Part shown: positions 43,356-52,173 of the stretch, piece after piece | How positions within the stretch are numbered: the stretch's first letter is position 1 | Layout: each line of letters starts with the position of its first letter | Assembly (NCBI GenBank): GCA_964529035.1 | Contig: CAZGUG010000002.1 | Span: forward strand, 27,563 to 91,562 | DNA length: 64,000 nt | Reading direction: 5' to 3' | DNA from: CAZGUG01 sp964529035 | Lineage (GTDB): Bacteria > Bacillota > Clostridia > Ch29 | The notes under the pieces: generated by a model | Databases searched by the model: none | What the model was told of the DNA's origin: nothing | The model's input: only the letters and a program-made list of their open reading frames with translations | Translations under genes and position numbers: made by a program

Positions 43356-44418
43356 AGCAAGGGAAGGTGCTGTTAAAAGGCTTGGGCATAAGAGGCGCGG
43401 TGTTTGGGAAATTGAGGTAGACATTGAGGGAAAATCCGCACCGGCGATTGTATATACAGACCTTACAGGCTGCGTTAAGGAAGGCGACAGGGTACTTCTT
43501 AACACTACTGCGGATTTTCTGGGGCTTGGGACCGGCGGATACAGTTTTGTCATGGCAAACCTTGACGATACAGACAGTGACCTGTCGGGACCCGGCCATA
43601 TAATGAAACTCAGGTATACCCCGATGCAGGTAAAATGCCTGGCTGCAGAAGAACAGAACAGCAGATTTCATAAACAAATAAAGGATTTTGACAGCTTAAA
43701 GGGCAGGCCGGTTGTTGTGGTACCACTGCACAGCATGCTGGGTCCCCTGTGTGCATTGGTCAAAATAGTGTTTAATGATACCAAGATTGGTTATGTTATG
43801 ACCGACGGAGCCGCGCTGCCTGCAGCCTTCAGCAAAACCGTGCACGAATTGAAAAAGCTAAGACTTCTGGATTTGGTAATTACAGCCGGGAACGCATTCG
43901 GCGGCGACCTGGAAACTGTAAATTTTTATACCGGAATTATTGCTGCGGACAAAGTGGGAAATTGTGACCTTATTATTGTGGGTATGGGCCCGGGAATAAC
44001 GGGTACCGGTACGAAATTTGGATTCACCGGAGTGGAGCAGGGATACATCATTGACGGAATAAATACCCTGGAAGGGCTGCCGGTGGTAATTCCAAGGGTA
44101 AGTTTTGCCGATAAAAGAGAAAGGCACAAAGGGATAAGTCACCATTCGCTGACGGTGCTGAAAGATATTGCAAAAACAAAGGCTCTGTTGTCTCTGCCTC
44201 TGCTGGAAAAACAAAAAAACGAATACATTACCGGCCAGATACGAAAATTCAATATTGAAAAAAAACATACGGTAGTATTTAATAGGGGTGATAAAGTAAT
44301 CGGGGCGATGGAAGAGTTTGGTCTCCAAACCACTACCATGGGCAGAGGGATAGATGAGGACAGGGATTTTTTTTTGACTGTCGGAGCCGCTGCGGAAGTA
44401 CTGTCCGAATATCTTTAA
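43348..44418 (+). CDS. DUF3866 family protein
   Basis: A 356-residue protein conserved in Clostridia. It has GDRVLLNTTADFLGLGTGGYSFVMANL, the IVGMGPGITGTGTKFGFTGVEQG segment and SFADKRERHKGISHHSLTVL. The first part looks like a barrel, the second like a Rossmann-type fold. No function is known. ATG 43348 overlaps the previous gene by 8 bases; GGGAGG lies 14 bases upstream, so TTG 43345 is a possible alternative. It ends the steA operon. Confidence 0.85.
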   Translation: MIRAREGAVKRLGHKRRGVWEIEVDIEGKSAPAIVYTDLTGCVKEGDRVLLNTTADFLGLGTGGYSFVMANLDDTDSDLSGPGHIMKLRYTPMQVKCLAAEEQNSRFHKQIKDFDSLKGRPVVVVPLHSMLGPLCALVKIVFNDTKIGYVMTDGAALPAAFSKTVHELKKLRLLDLVITAGNAFGGDLETVNFYTGIIAADKVGNCDLIIVGMGPGITGTGTKFGFTGVEQGYIIDGINTLEGLPVVIPRVSFADKRERHKGISHHSLTVLKDIAKTKALLSLPLLEKQKNEYITGQIRKFNIEKKHTVVFNRGDKVIGAMEEFGLQTTTMGRGIDEDRDFFLTVGAAAEVLSEYL

Positions 44419-44420
44419 AT

Positions 44421-44552
44421 TCAAGTTTCTCTTTCAAGTTCAAGATACTGTTTAAGTGACATATTTGTCATTTTTAGCTTTGCAAGAAAATCCAGGACGT
44501 CACGGATGTCGCCTATCAAATAAAGCCTTCTGCTTGTAGTGATTTTATACAT
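44421..44552 (-). CDS. Unrecognised 43-residue protein
   Basis: On the minus strand an ATG at 44552 is preceded by a perfect AGGAGG (complement of 44557-44562) with ideal spacing and opens a 43-codon frame with TGA at 44421-44423. The protein starts MYKITTSRRLYLIGDIRDVL and continues with a helical segment DFLAKLKMTNMSLKQYLELE. It is hydrophilic with no membrane segment. It occupies most of the gap between DUF3866 and nudF and is convergent to the former. The perfect ribosome site and sensible composition support a real gene. Confidence 0.65.
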   Translation of the reverse strand: MYKITTSRRLYLIGDIRDVLDFLAKLKMTNMSLKQYLELERET

Positions 44553-44630
44553 AATAGCCTCCTGATAAATTTTTATATATTGTATTCAAAACGTATGCGG
44601 TTTATTCCAAGAGAAGAAGGAGTGAAAAGG

Positions 44631-45164
44631 GTGGAAAAAACTCTGGAAAGCAAGTCAATTTACAAAGGCAGGGTAATCAGTCTCAGGCTGGACAGCGTTC
44701 AGCTAGACAGCGGAAAAAAAGCGTACAGGGAGATTGTTGAACATCCCGGAGCCGTGGGGATAATACCTTTGAAAGGCAACGGAGATCTAATACTGGTAAA
44801 ACAGTATAGAAAAGCGGTGGAAGAGTACCTGCTGGAACTTCCGGCGGGGAAACTCGAGGCAGGCGAGGATCCCGGGGAATGCGCCGCAAGGGAATTAAAG
44901 GAGGAAACGGGCTACAGGGCACGCAATATTAGATATGTGTCCAGCTTTTATACCTCGCCGGGATTTTCGAATGAAGTAATGCATGTTTTTATTGCCACAG
45001 GGCTTGAATATGATGAAAAAAAACCGGATGAGGATGAGATCATAAAGATTATTGAAATAAATCATGAAGAAGCCTTGGATATGGCACTGAATGGAAAGCT
45101 GAGGGATGCCAAAACAATAACCGGTATACTGCTGCTCAGCATGATAAAAAATGATATGACATAA
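44631..45164 (+). CDS. nudF: Nudix hydrolase, ADP-ribose pyrophosphatase type
   Basis: The Nudix box is complete: GKLEAGEDPGECAARELKEE fits Gx5Ex7REUxEE, with TGY closing the motif. The preceding segment YREIVEHPGAVGIIPL and the VKQYR motif point to NudF-type ADP-ribose hydrolysis to AMP and ribose-5-phosphate. The GTG start 44631 follows AAGGAG; an ATG does not occur in frame at a suitable place. Length is 177. In Clostridia it often precedes spoIIM and xerD as it does here. Confidence 0.94.
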   Translation: MEKTLESKSIYKGRVISLRLDSVQLDSGKKAYREIVEHPGAVGIIPLKGNGDLILVKQYRKAVEEYLLELPAGKLEAGEDPGECAARELKEETGYRARNIRYVSSFYTSPGFSNEVMHVFIATGLEYDEKKPDEDEIIKIIEINHEEALDMALNGKLRDAKTITGILLLSMIKNDMT

Positions 45165-45234
45165 AGCAGGACAAACGGGCATAACATTTACTAAAGAAAT
45201 AGTGGATAATGTGCCCGGAGGTGCTCTTTAAGGT

Positions 45235-45852
45235 ATGGTCTTGAAAAAAGCGATAGTGAAACAAATAAAGAATAATGCTTTGCTTTATTTTTTGGTTCTG
45301 GTGTTTTTTATTGCGGGTATCACTGCGGGTGCCTTTACCGTGGATGCATTGTCTTCAGTCCAGAAAGAGGAACTGGTAAACTATTTTCAGAGCTTTTTCA
45401 GCGTTTTGAACTCTGAAACGGTTAAATCCGCCGCAGTGTTTAAACAGTCCCTTGCCAACAATGTTCAGTTCATACTGCTTATATGGATACTGGGTATAAC
45501 AATAATAGGGATCCCATTAATTCTAATGATTGTTGGTATAAAGGGATTTATTATCGGTTTTTCGGTAAGCTTTCTGGTGGAAGGAATGGGAGTAAGGGGC
45601 CTTTTGTTTGCCTTGGTTTCAATACTGCCGCAAAACCTGCTTATAGTCCCGGCGGTAGTGGTGGCGGGCGTTATGGGCATTTCATTTTCACTTTCAATGC
45701 TTAACAGAAGAAAAATTAGACACAAGAAAAGCTTTTCAAGTGAGTTTTTGCTATATTCGGTTAATTTTTTAACGATATTTTTTATAGTGACTGTGGGTTC
45801 ACTGATAGAGGGCTATATTACCCCTGTGTTTATGAAGCTGTTTTCCAATTGA
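45235..45852 (+). CDS. spoIIM: Stage II sporulation protein M
   Basis: A 205-residue membrane protein of the engulfment complex with SpoIID and SpoIIP, which remodels septal peptidoglycan. Five helices are predicted, with ALLYFLVLVFFIAGITAGAF, then SLANNVQFILLIWILGITIIGIPLILMIVGIKGFIIGF, and a C-terminal helix. Neither spoIID nor spoIIP is in view. A GGAGGTG site lies some 15 bases before the ATG, and AAGG closer. Confidence 0.95.
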   Translation: MVLKKAIVKQIKNNALLYFLVLVFFIAGITAGAFTVDALSSVQKEELVNYFQSFFSVLNSETVKSAAVFKQSLANNVQFILLIWILGITIIGIPLILMIVGIKGFIIGFSVSFLVEGMGVRGLLFALVSILPQNLLIVPAVVVAGVMGISFSLSMLNRRKIRHKKSFSSEFLLYSVNFLTIFFIVTVGSLIEGYITPVFMKLFSN

Positions 45853-45900
45853 TAAAATTTCTACTAAAAGAGGGATTTTAATAAAAATAGCGAATATGTA

Positions 45901-45948
45901 AACTGGGTATTGTATAACTTATGTTTATATGTTATACAATACCCAGTT
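45901..45948. repeat. Perfect 18-bp inverted repeat upstream of ald
   Basis: AACTGGGTATTGTATAAC (45901-45918) and its exact reverse complement at 45931-45948 enclose 12 A/T-rich bases. There is no T run on the 3' side, so it is not a normal intrinsic terminator for spoIIM. It lies 34 bases before the ald start and may be an operator or an RNA structure in the ald leader. Confidence 0.85.
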
Positions 45949-45982
45949 GCAGGTTTAAAATAAACATAGGGGAGTGTGTTAT

Positions 45983-47098
45983 ATGATTATCGGAGTACCA
46001 AGGGAGATTAAGGCAAATGAGAACAGGGTTGCAATTACCCCGGCCGGCGTGGAAGCCTTTGTTAAGGCAGGGCACAAAGTAGTGGTCGAAAAGACTGCCG
46101 GAATCGGAAGCAGCATTACCGATGAGGAGTATGCAGCAGCAGGTGCCCAAATGCTGGAAACCAGCAAAGAGGTTTTTGAGCAGGCGGATATGATTATGAA
46201 AGTAAAAGAGCCTCTGAAACCGGAATATGACCTTATGAAAGAAAACCAGGTGATATTTACGTATCTGCATCTGGCTCCCGAACCTGAATTGACTAAGGCC
46301 ATGCTTGGCAAAAAAGTAATAGGTATAGCTTACGAAACCGTTCAGCCGGAAGACGGTTCGCTTCCGCTTTTGGCACCGATGAGCGAAGTGGCGGGCAGAA
46401 TGGCTGTACAAATAGGAGCAAGACTTTTAGAAAAAATGTCCGGCGGCAGAGGGATGCTTCTTGGGGGAGTCTCCGGTGTTGCTCCCGCAAGGGTAGTAAT
46501 TGTGGGAGGAGGTAACGTTGGAGCCAACGCAGCCAAAATGGCAGTGGGATTGGGCGCAGACGTAACCGTACTTGATGTCAGCATAAAAAGGCTGGCATAC
46601 CTGGACGACATATTCGGAAACAAAATCAAAAACCTGATGTCCAACAGCTTCAATATTGCCCAGGCCCTTGAAGGAGCCGATTTACTGGTAGGAGCCGTGT
46701 TGATACCCGGTGCAAAGGCACCGAAGCTTATTACAGAAGAAATGGTAAAAAGCATGAATAATGGCGGAGCAATAGTGGACGTTGCAATAGACCAGGGAGG
46801 CACGGTCATGACGATAGACAGGGTCACCAGTCATGCAGATCCTACCTTTGTAAAACACGGTATAGTTCACTATTCTGTACCGAATATCCCTGGTGCAGTG
46901 CCCAGGACATCCACCTTTGCCCTGACCAACGCTACCATGCCCTATGCCCTTAAACTGGCCAACATGGGTCCGGAAGCGGCAATGAAGGCGGATATAGCAT
47001 TGAAAAGAGGACTTAACACTTACAAAGGAAAACTTACCTACAAAGCAGTTGCAGATGACCAGGGTCTTGAGTATGTCTGCGCAGACGATTTGCTTTAA
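45983..47098 (+). CDS. ald: Alanine dehydrogenase
   Basis: It interconverts L-alanine and pyruvate with NAD. Seen: [29 protein letters not shown] with the substrate-binding Lys, [13 protein letters not shown] with the catalytic His, [28 protein letters not shown] as the NAD site, VDVAIDQGG with the catalytic Asp. Length is 371. ATG 45983 is preferred, since AGGGGAGTG lies upstream; an ATG-free extension to 45974 is rejected. In Bacillus ald is needed for normal sporulation, and here it follows spoIIM. Confidence 0.97.
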   Translation: MIIGVPREIKANENRVAITPAGVEAFVKAGHKVVVEKTAGIGSSITDEEYAAAGAQMLETSKEVFEQADMIMKVKEPLKPEYDLMKENQVIFTYLHLAPEPELTKAMLGKKVIGIAYETVQPEDGSLPLLAPMSEVAGRMAVQIGARLLEKMSGGRGMLLGGVSGVAPARVVIVGGGNVGANAAKMAVGLGADVTVLDVSIKRLAYLDDIFGNKIKNLMSNSFNIAQALEGADLLVGAVLIPGAKAPKLITEEMVKSMNNGGAIVDVAIDQGGTVMTIDRVTSHADPTFVKHGIVHYSVPNIPGAVPRTSTFALTNATMPYALKLANMGPEAAMKADIALKRGLNTYKGKLTYKAVADDQGLEYVCADDLL

Positions 47099-47102
47099 TC
47101 AA

Positions 47103-47133
47103 AAAGAAGCTTCCCTCAGGGGGAGCTTCTTTG
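47103..47133 (+). terminator. Strong terminator after ald
   Basis: AAAGAAGCTTCCC pairs with the GGGAGCTTCTTT arm (with one G-T pair) around TCAG, then T residues. Confidence 0.93.
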
Positions 47134-47220
47134 TATCACATTTTGAACCCTGTGAATTATTTGAAGAATACCGGGGAGAATAAATTATGGATAATTTGTA
47201 AGGGCATAGCAGGAATAATT

Positions 47221-47247
47221 AAAGGATTTTTCATTTTTCTGTTGAAG
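47221..47247 (+). promoter_or_regulatory. Sigma-H-like promoter candidate upstream of xerD
   Basis: AAAGGATTT (47221-47229) fits RnAGGAWWW, and after 11 bases GTTGAAG (47241-47247) fits RnnGAAT except for the last base. The geometry equals the spo0A promoter in this window. No better sigma-A promoter is seen before xerD. Confidence 0.4.
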
Positions 47248-47289
47248 TATAGATAAAACCTAATAATGGGATAAAGGAGCCTGGCATAT

Positions 47290-48177
47290 ATGAACGAATT
47301 GCTGGAAAAATACATAGGTTATATAGCGGAAGTTAGAAAGCTCTCATCCAACACCGTTGAATCCTACGGCAGAGATATAAGACAGTACATAGAGTATATC
47401 CGGGGAAAAAACATATCAAGCCTAAAGAACACAAACAAGACGACAGTAATAACATACCTGCTGTATCTGCAAAAAAACGGAAGGGCCACGTCCACCATAT
47501 CAAGAAACCTTGCTTCGATAAGGGCTTTTTACCAGTATATGGCTTCCGAAAGGATAATTGACAAGGATCCTACAGTGGACTTGGAATCGCCAAGGGTAGA
47601 AAAAAGGCTTCCGGTAATTCTGACCAACAAAGAGGTGGAAATGCTGCTGGAACAACCCGACTGCAGTGATGCAAAGGGGACCAGGGACAAATCCATGCTG
47701 GAGCTTCTGTATGCCACAGGTATTAGGGTATCCGAACTTGTTGCCCTTGACTTAAACGATATAAACATGGAACTGGGTTACATAAAATGCTCAAAAAGTA
47801 ATGAAAAGGAAAGGATTATTCCCGTTGGAACAATAGCACTGGAAATAATGGAAAGATACATAAACCGGGTGAGGCCGGGACTTGTAAGTGACAAATCCGA
47901 AAAGGCACTTTATGTGAACTATAAGGGAGAGAGACTTACAAGACAGGGTTTTTGGAAAATAATTAAGGGATACAAAAACAAAGCCAACATAAATAAAGCC
48001 ATAACGCCGCATACACTGCGGCATTCCTTTGCTGCCCACCTTTTGCAAAATGGAGCCGATTTGAAATCAGTACAGGAAATGCTGGGCCACTCCGACATCT
48101 CCACAACACAGATTTATACGCAGATAACCAAAAACAGGATTAAGGAAGTATACAATAAAGCACATCCAAGGGCATAA
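47290..48177 (+). CDS. xerD: Site-specific tyrosine recombinase XerD
   Basis: It resolves chromosome dimers at dif. An N-terminal SAM-like core-binding domain (1-100) is followed by the catalytic domain with Arg in ATGIRVSELVAL (about 146), HTLRHSFAAHLLQNGADLKSVQEMLGHSDISTT (about 241-272) and the nucleophile in IYTQI (about 276). Length 295 is exact for XerD. An AAAGGAGCC site precedes the ATG. There is no sign of prophage or integron around it, so it is the housekeeping copy. It leads to deoB, a common order in Firmicutes. Confidence 0.96.
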   Translation: MNELLEKYIGYIAEVRKLSSNTVESYGRDIRQYIEYIRGKNISSLKNTNKTTVITYLLYLQKNGRATSTISRNLASIRAFYQYMASERIIDKDPTVDLESPRVEKRLPVILTNKEVEMLLEQPDCSDAKGTRDKSMLELLYATGIRVSELVALDLNDINMELGYIKCSKSNEKERIIPVGTIALEIMERYINRVRPGLVSDKSEKALYVNYKGERLTRQGFWKIIKGYKNKANINKAITPHTLRHSFAAHLLQNGADLKSVQEMLGHSDISTTQIYTQITKNRIKEVYNKAHPRA

Positions 48178-48189
48178 AGCCCTTTTTTG
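48168..48189 (+). terminator. Terminator overlapping the xerD stop
   Basis: AAGGGC (48168-48173) pairs with GCCCTT (48179-48184) with the stop codon in the loop, then TTTT. It may only partly terminate, because deoB follows 25 bases later without a clear promoter. Confidence 0.65.
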
Positions 48190-48213
48190 TTTTAAGCCTC
48201 GGAAGGGAGTGAA

Positions 48214-49392
48214 GTGGAATTGCTTGACCGTGTTATTATAATAGTAATGGACAGCGTCGGTATCGGTGAACTGCCGGATGCCTATATGTACGGAGACGAG
48301 GGCAGCAATACGCTGGGGCATATATACAGGGACATAGAAGGGTTCTCGCTGCCAAACCTGGAGCGCCTGGGAGTGGGAAATATCGAAGGAACGAGGTACA
48401 TACGAAAATCTCCGGCACCTGTGGGGTGCTACGGAAGGGCAATGGAAAAGTCCAAGGGAAAGGATACAATTACGGGTCACTGGGAGATGACCGGTATTGT
48501 GCTTGAGAAACCCTTTCCAACCTACCCGGATGGTTTTCCCGAGAGTATAATTGAAAGATTTGAAAATATCGTGGGATGCCGGGTGCTTGGAAACACGACA
48601 GCTTCAGGAACCGTAATAATAGAGCAGCTTGGAAAAGAGCATATGAAAACGGGCTGCCCGATTGTATACACTTCTGCCGACAGCGTTTTCCAGATAGCCG
48701 CCCATGAGGAGATCATATCCCCTAAAAAGCTTTACGGAATGTGCAAAGAGGCAAGAAATCTACTAACCGGGGACCACATGGTGGCCAGGGTTATCGCAAG
48801 GCCTTTTGTAGGCAGGCCCGGCAGATTTACAAGAACAGCAAACCGAAGGGATTTCTCGGTATCTCCTCCGGAAAAAACACTGCTTGACCTGGCGGTGGAG
48901 CAGGGGCACGTTGTGTCGGCGGTGGGGAAAATATCGGATATATTTAACAACAGGGGAATATCAAGATATGTACATACCAGAAACAACAGCGAAGGCATAC
49001 AAAGGACCGTTGATTACATGGATGACGGTACAAAGGGAATTATATTTACCAACCTGGTAGATTTTGATATGAAATACGGACACAGGAATAACGTGGAAGG
49101 TTATGCAAGTGCCCTAAGGGAATTTGACGAGGGACTTGCCGTGTTGATGGAACACCTTGCGGATGACGATCTGCTTATACTGACCGCAGACCACGGTTGT
49201 GACCCCACCACCGTAAGTACGGACCATTCACGGGAATATGTTCCCATACTGGCCTATGGCAGGCATATAAAAAAAGATGTTGATATAGGTACCAGGGCGT
49301 CTTTCGCGGATATTGGGGCAACAGCTGCCCATGTCCTGGGACTTAAGGGCTGTAGATGTGGTGAGAGCTTCATTAATCTGATTATAAAGTGA
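48214..49392 (+). CDS. deoB: Phosphopentomutase
   Basis: It converts (deoxy)ribose-1-phosphate to the 5-phosphate. This alkaline-phosphatase-like metalloenzyme shows [13 protein letters not shown] with the first metal Asp, the phospho-Thr region [40 protein letters not shown] and [11 protein letters not shown]...DHSREYVP. Length is 392. GTG 48214 or TTG 48220 can serve as start; GGAAGGGAG is upstream. Pdp follows, so the two make a nucleoside salvage pair. Confidence 0.97.
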   Translation: MELLDRVIIIVMDSVGIGELPDAYMYGDEGSNTLGHIYRDIEGFSLPNLERLGVGNIEGTRYIRKSPAPVGCYGRAMEKSKGKDTITGHWEMTGIVLEKPFPTYPDGFPESIIERFENIVGCRVLGNTTASGTVIIEQLGKEHMKTGCPIVYTSADSVFQIAAHEEIISPKKLYGMCKEARNLLTGDHMVARVIARPFVGRPGRFTRTANRRDFSVSPPEKTLLDLAVEQGHVVSAVGKISDIFNNRGISRYVHTRNNSEGIQRTVDYMDDGTKGIIFTNLVDFDMKYGHRNNVEGYASALREFDEGLAVLMEHLADDDLLILTADHGCDPTTVSTDHSREYVPILAYGRHIKKDVDIGTRASFADIGATAAHVLGLKGCRCGESFINLIIK

Positions 49393-49403
49393 GGTATATT
49401 GGA

Positions 49404-50711
49404 ATGAGGATGTATGACATCTTAAAGAATAAAAGGGAAGGCGGGGTCCTGGAATACGACGAAATAAAATTCTTTATAGATGGTTACGTTACCGGAGAAA
49501 TACCGGATTACCAGGCAGCGGCATTTCTTATGGCAGCCTTTTTAAGGGGTTTGACCATGGAAGAAACGGTAATGCTGACACAATGCATGAAAGAATCAGG
49601 GGACATTATTGATTTAACCTCGATACCTGGAACAAAGGTGGACAAACACAGTACCGGAGGCGTGGGGGATAAGACCTCCATAGTGCTGGCACCCCTGGTT
49701 GCCGCTGCCGGGATACCGGTGGCCAAGATGTCGGGCCGCGGGCTGGGCCATACAGGCGGTACTATAGACAAGCTGGAATCGATACCCGGTTTCAGGGCGG
49801 AGCTTGGCACCGCCGAATTTATTGATGCGGTAATAAGGACAGGCGTTGCAATAACGGGACAAACCGGAAACATTGCTCCGGGGGACAAAAAATTATACGC
49901 CCTAAGGGATGTTACAGCTACGGTGGACAGTATTCCGCTTATAGCCAGCAGTATAATGAGCAAGAAACTGGCTGCCGGTGCCGATTGTATACTGCTTGAC
50001 GTAAAGGTGGGAAGCGGTGCTTTCATGAAAAATATTGAAGAAGCGGTGGAGCTTGCGAATACAATGGTCTATATAGGCAACTCGTCGGGCAGAAGCACGA
50101 TGGCGATAATAAGCGATATGAGCCAGCCGCTGGGAAACGCCGTGGGAAACGCGCTGGAAGTAAGGGAGGCCATTGACACAATAAAGGGTGAAGGCCCCGA
50201 GGATTTTTCAATGCTGTGCAGGGAACTGGGAGCCGTCATGCTTATGCTTGGTAAGAAAGCAGAAGACCTGGAGCAGGGCAGGCAGATGATAGAACATCTG
50301 GTCTCGTCGGGCAGGGCGGCGGAAAAGTTCAGAGAGTTTGTAATGGTACAGGGCGGGAATCCGAAAGTATTGGAAAAGCCTGAGGAAATTCTGCCCAGAT
50401 CAAAAAAACAGCTTGAAATAACTGCAAAAACAAGCGGATACATAACCGGACTGGACGCCGAAAAAGTTGGCGCCGCCGCAATGATGCTGGGAGCGGGCCG
50501 GGCAAAAAAAGAAGACGCGGTAGACCCTGCCGTGGGAATTGTCGTGGAAAAAAAGCTGGGAGATGCGGTGGAAAAGGGAGAAAGAATAGCCGTTTTGCAT
50601 GTAAACAGAACCGAAAACCTTGAAAGGGCGGTACGGCTAACTGAGAGAGCTGTAAGCATTTCAGAAAGGGCGCAAAACAAACCTGAGCTGATTAGAAGAA
50701 TAATTAAATGA
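49404..50711 (+). CDS. pdp: Pyrimidine-nucleoside phosphorylase
   Basis: It splits uridine, thymidine and deoxyuridine into base and (deoxy)ribose-1-phosphate, which DeoB then processes. The signature KHSTGGVGDKTSIVLAPLVA and SGRGLGHTGGTIDKLESIPG is present, along with the active-site region YALRDVTATVDSIPLIASSIMSKK and the C-terminal PYNP domain. ATG 49404 is preferred; GAGGT lies upstream. Length is 435. Confidence 0.97.
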   Translation: MRMYDILKNKREGGVLEYDEIKFFIDGYVTGEIPDYQAAAFLMAAFLRGLTMEETVMLTQCMKESGDIIDLTSIPGTKVDKHSTGGVGDKTSIVLAPLVAAAGIPVAKMSGRGLGHTGGTIDKLESIPGFRAELGTAEFIDAVIRTGVAITGQTGNIAPGDKKLYALRDVTATVDSIPLIASSIMSKKLAAGADCILLDVKVGSGAFMKNIEEAVELANTMVYIGNSSGRSTMAIISDMSQPLGNAVGNALEVREAIDTIKGEGPEDFSMLCRELGAVMLMLGKKAEDLEQGRQMIEHLVSSGRAAEKFREFVMVQGGNPKVLEKPEEILPRSKKQLEITAKTSGYITGLDAEKVGAAAMMLGAGRAKKEDAVDPAVGIVVEKKLGDAVEKGERIAVLHVNRTENLERAVRLTERAVSISERAQNKPELIRRIIK

Positions 50712-50728
50712 AAAATGCCAGCCAATTG

Positions 50729-50755
50729 GAGCCGTATCAGTTCGGCTCTTTTTTG
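50729..50755 (+). terminator. Terminator after pdp
   Basis: GAGCCG (50729-50734) and CGGCTC (50743-50748) enclose an 8-base loop, followed by TTTTTT. Confidence 0.88.
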
Positions 50756-50821
50756 TTTTTGAATAACTATATTTTAGTATGGTTAACCTAATGGTGAACC
50801 CATTGAATTGGAGGGAAAAAG

Positions 50822-51988
50822 ATGAAGTCAAGGGTATTATGTACAGTTTTGCTGTTGGCGCTACTGTCCCTTGTGTTTCCTTACCAGGTCTGTGCCGATG
50901 AAATTTCGGTGGATGCACGGGGAGCAGTATTAATGGATGCAGGCAGCGGCAGTGTGCTTTTCGAACAGGATGCCCATGAAAGGCTGTATCCCGCAAGTGT
51001 GACAAAAATCATGACCGTGCTGATAGCCATGGAATGCCTGGAGAACGGGCAGATTTCGCTGGATGATCAGGTTGTTATCAGCAGAAACGCCGCCGGCATG
51101 GGAGGAAGCCAGATATACATGGAGCCGGACGAGGTTAAAACGGTTGAACAGCTGTTAAAAGCTGTCGTTGTAGCTTCAGGCAATGATGCAAGCGTTGCCC
51201 TTGCCGAACATATAGCAGGCACCGAGGGTGCTTTTGTACAGCTTATGAACCAAAGGGCAGAGGAATTGGGGATGAAAAACACCAACTTTACCAATCCCCA
51301 CGGTTTACATGATGAAAACCACTATACTTCCGCCTACGACATTGCCCTTATGTCAAGGGAACTGGTAAAGCACGGCAAGGTATTCGACTGGAGCACCATT
51401 TGGATGGAAGATATCCAGGTAGGCAGAGAGGGAAGGTTCAGCACCTTTACCATGGTTAACACAAACAAGCTGATAAGGAGATATGAAGGTGCTGACGGCC
51501 TCAAAACAGGGTCGACGGATGCGGCAAAATACTGCCTTTCGGCAACAGCGGCAAGGGGGAATATGAGACTAATTGCAGTGTTGATGGCCTGTCCCACCTC
51601 CGAGGTGCGGTTTAGGGAATCGGAAAAACTACTGGACTTTGGGTTTACAAAATACAATTCCGTATCCATAGCCTCAAAGGAGGATGTGATTGACAGGTTA
51701 AAGGTGAACAAGGGAATCGAAAGATCGGTAAATGTAAAACCAGGGGAAGACCTTAAAGTACTGGTGGAAAAAGGTCAGGAGGGCAGCCTTGAAAAAGAAA
51801 TTATACTGCTTCCCGATATTACTGCACCGGTTGCGGAAGGGGACAAGGTAGGAGAAATTATAGTAAGGCGGGAAGGAGAGATGGTGGGTATTGTTGACTT
51901 GGTGACCGGGAAATCTATAGAAAAAGCAGGGCTGCTTACTATACTGAAACGGGTACTGTTTGACTGGGCAGCTCCTGCAAAAAATTAA
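50822..51988 (+). CDS. dacF: D-alanyl-D-alanine carboxypeptidase (penicillin-binding protein 5/DacF type)
   Basis: An S11-family wall enzyme that removes the terminal D-Ala of muropeptides. It has a signal peptide (VLCTVLLLALLSLVFPYQVCAD), SxxK at ASVTKIM (about 59), SGND near 119-122 and KTGSTD near 228. The C-terminal PBP5 beta domain and the amphipathic anchor end LKRVLFDWA. Length 388. AGGG and GGAGGG lie before the ATG. A second S11 enzyme occurs at 57504. Confidence 0.96.
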   Translation: MKSRVLCTVLLLALLSLVFPYQVCADEISVDARGAVLMDAGSGSVLFEQDAHERLYPASVTKIMTVLIAMECLENGQISLDDQVVISRNAAGMGGSQIYMEPDEVKTVEQLLKAVVVASGNDASVALAEHIAGTEGAFVQLMNQRAEELGMKNTNFTNPHGLHDENHYTSAYDIALMSRELVKHGKVFDWSTIWMEDIQVGREGRFSTFTMVNTNKLIRRYEGADGLKTGSTDAAKYCLSATAARGNMRLIAVLMACPTSEVRFRESEKLLDFGFTKYNSVSIASKEDVIDRLKVNKGIERSVNVKPGEDLKVLVEKGQEGSLEKEIILLPDITAPVAEGDKVGEIIVRREGEMVGIVDLVTGKSIEKAGLLTILKRVLFDWAAPAKN

Positions 51989-52173
51989 AAATGAAATATC
52001 CTATAGGATAATAGTCCGGGTATTCCGCCGTTTTGCCAATCATCCAAAAACATTAGAGCTGGCATTATGGCAGGGGGTTCCCGGTTTTTTGTTTTGGTAA
52101 TGTTAAAAAATATGGTAATATTAAATTGCCGTATTTTTTTATGGCTTAAACTACTCAACCAAGAGGGAGTAAT

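Noticed and set aside
47290..48177. xerD as a phage or integron integrase
   Set aside because: Length and motifs fit housekeeping XerD exactly, and neighbours are conserved chromosomal genes without att sites or phage genes.
51997..52010. Palindrome TATCCTATAGGATA after the first carboxypeptidase gene
   Set aside because: Short, with no following T run or clear link to a promoter; could be chance.
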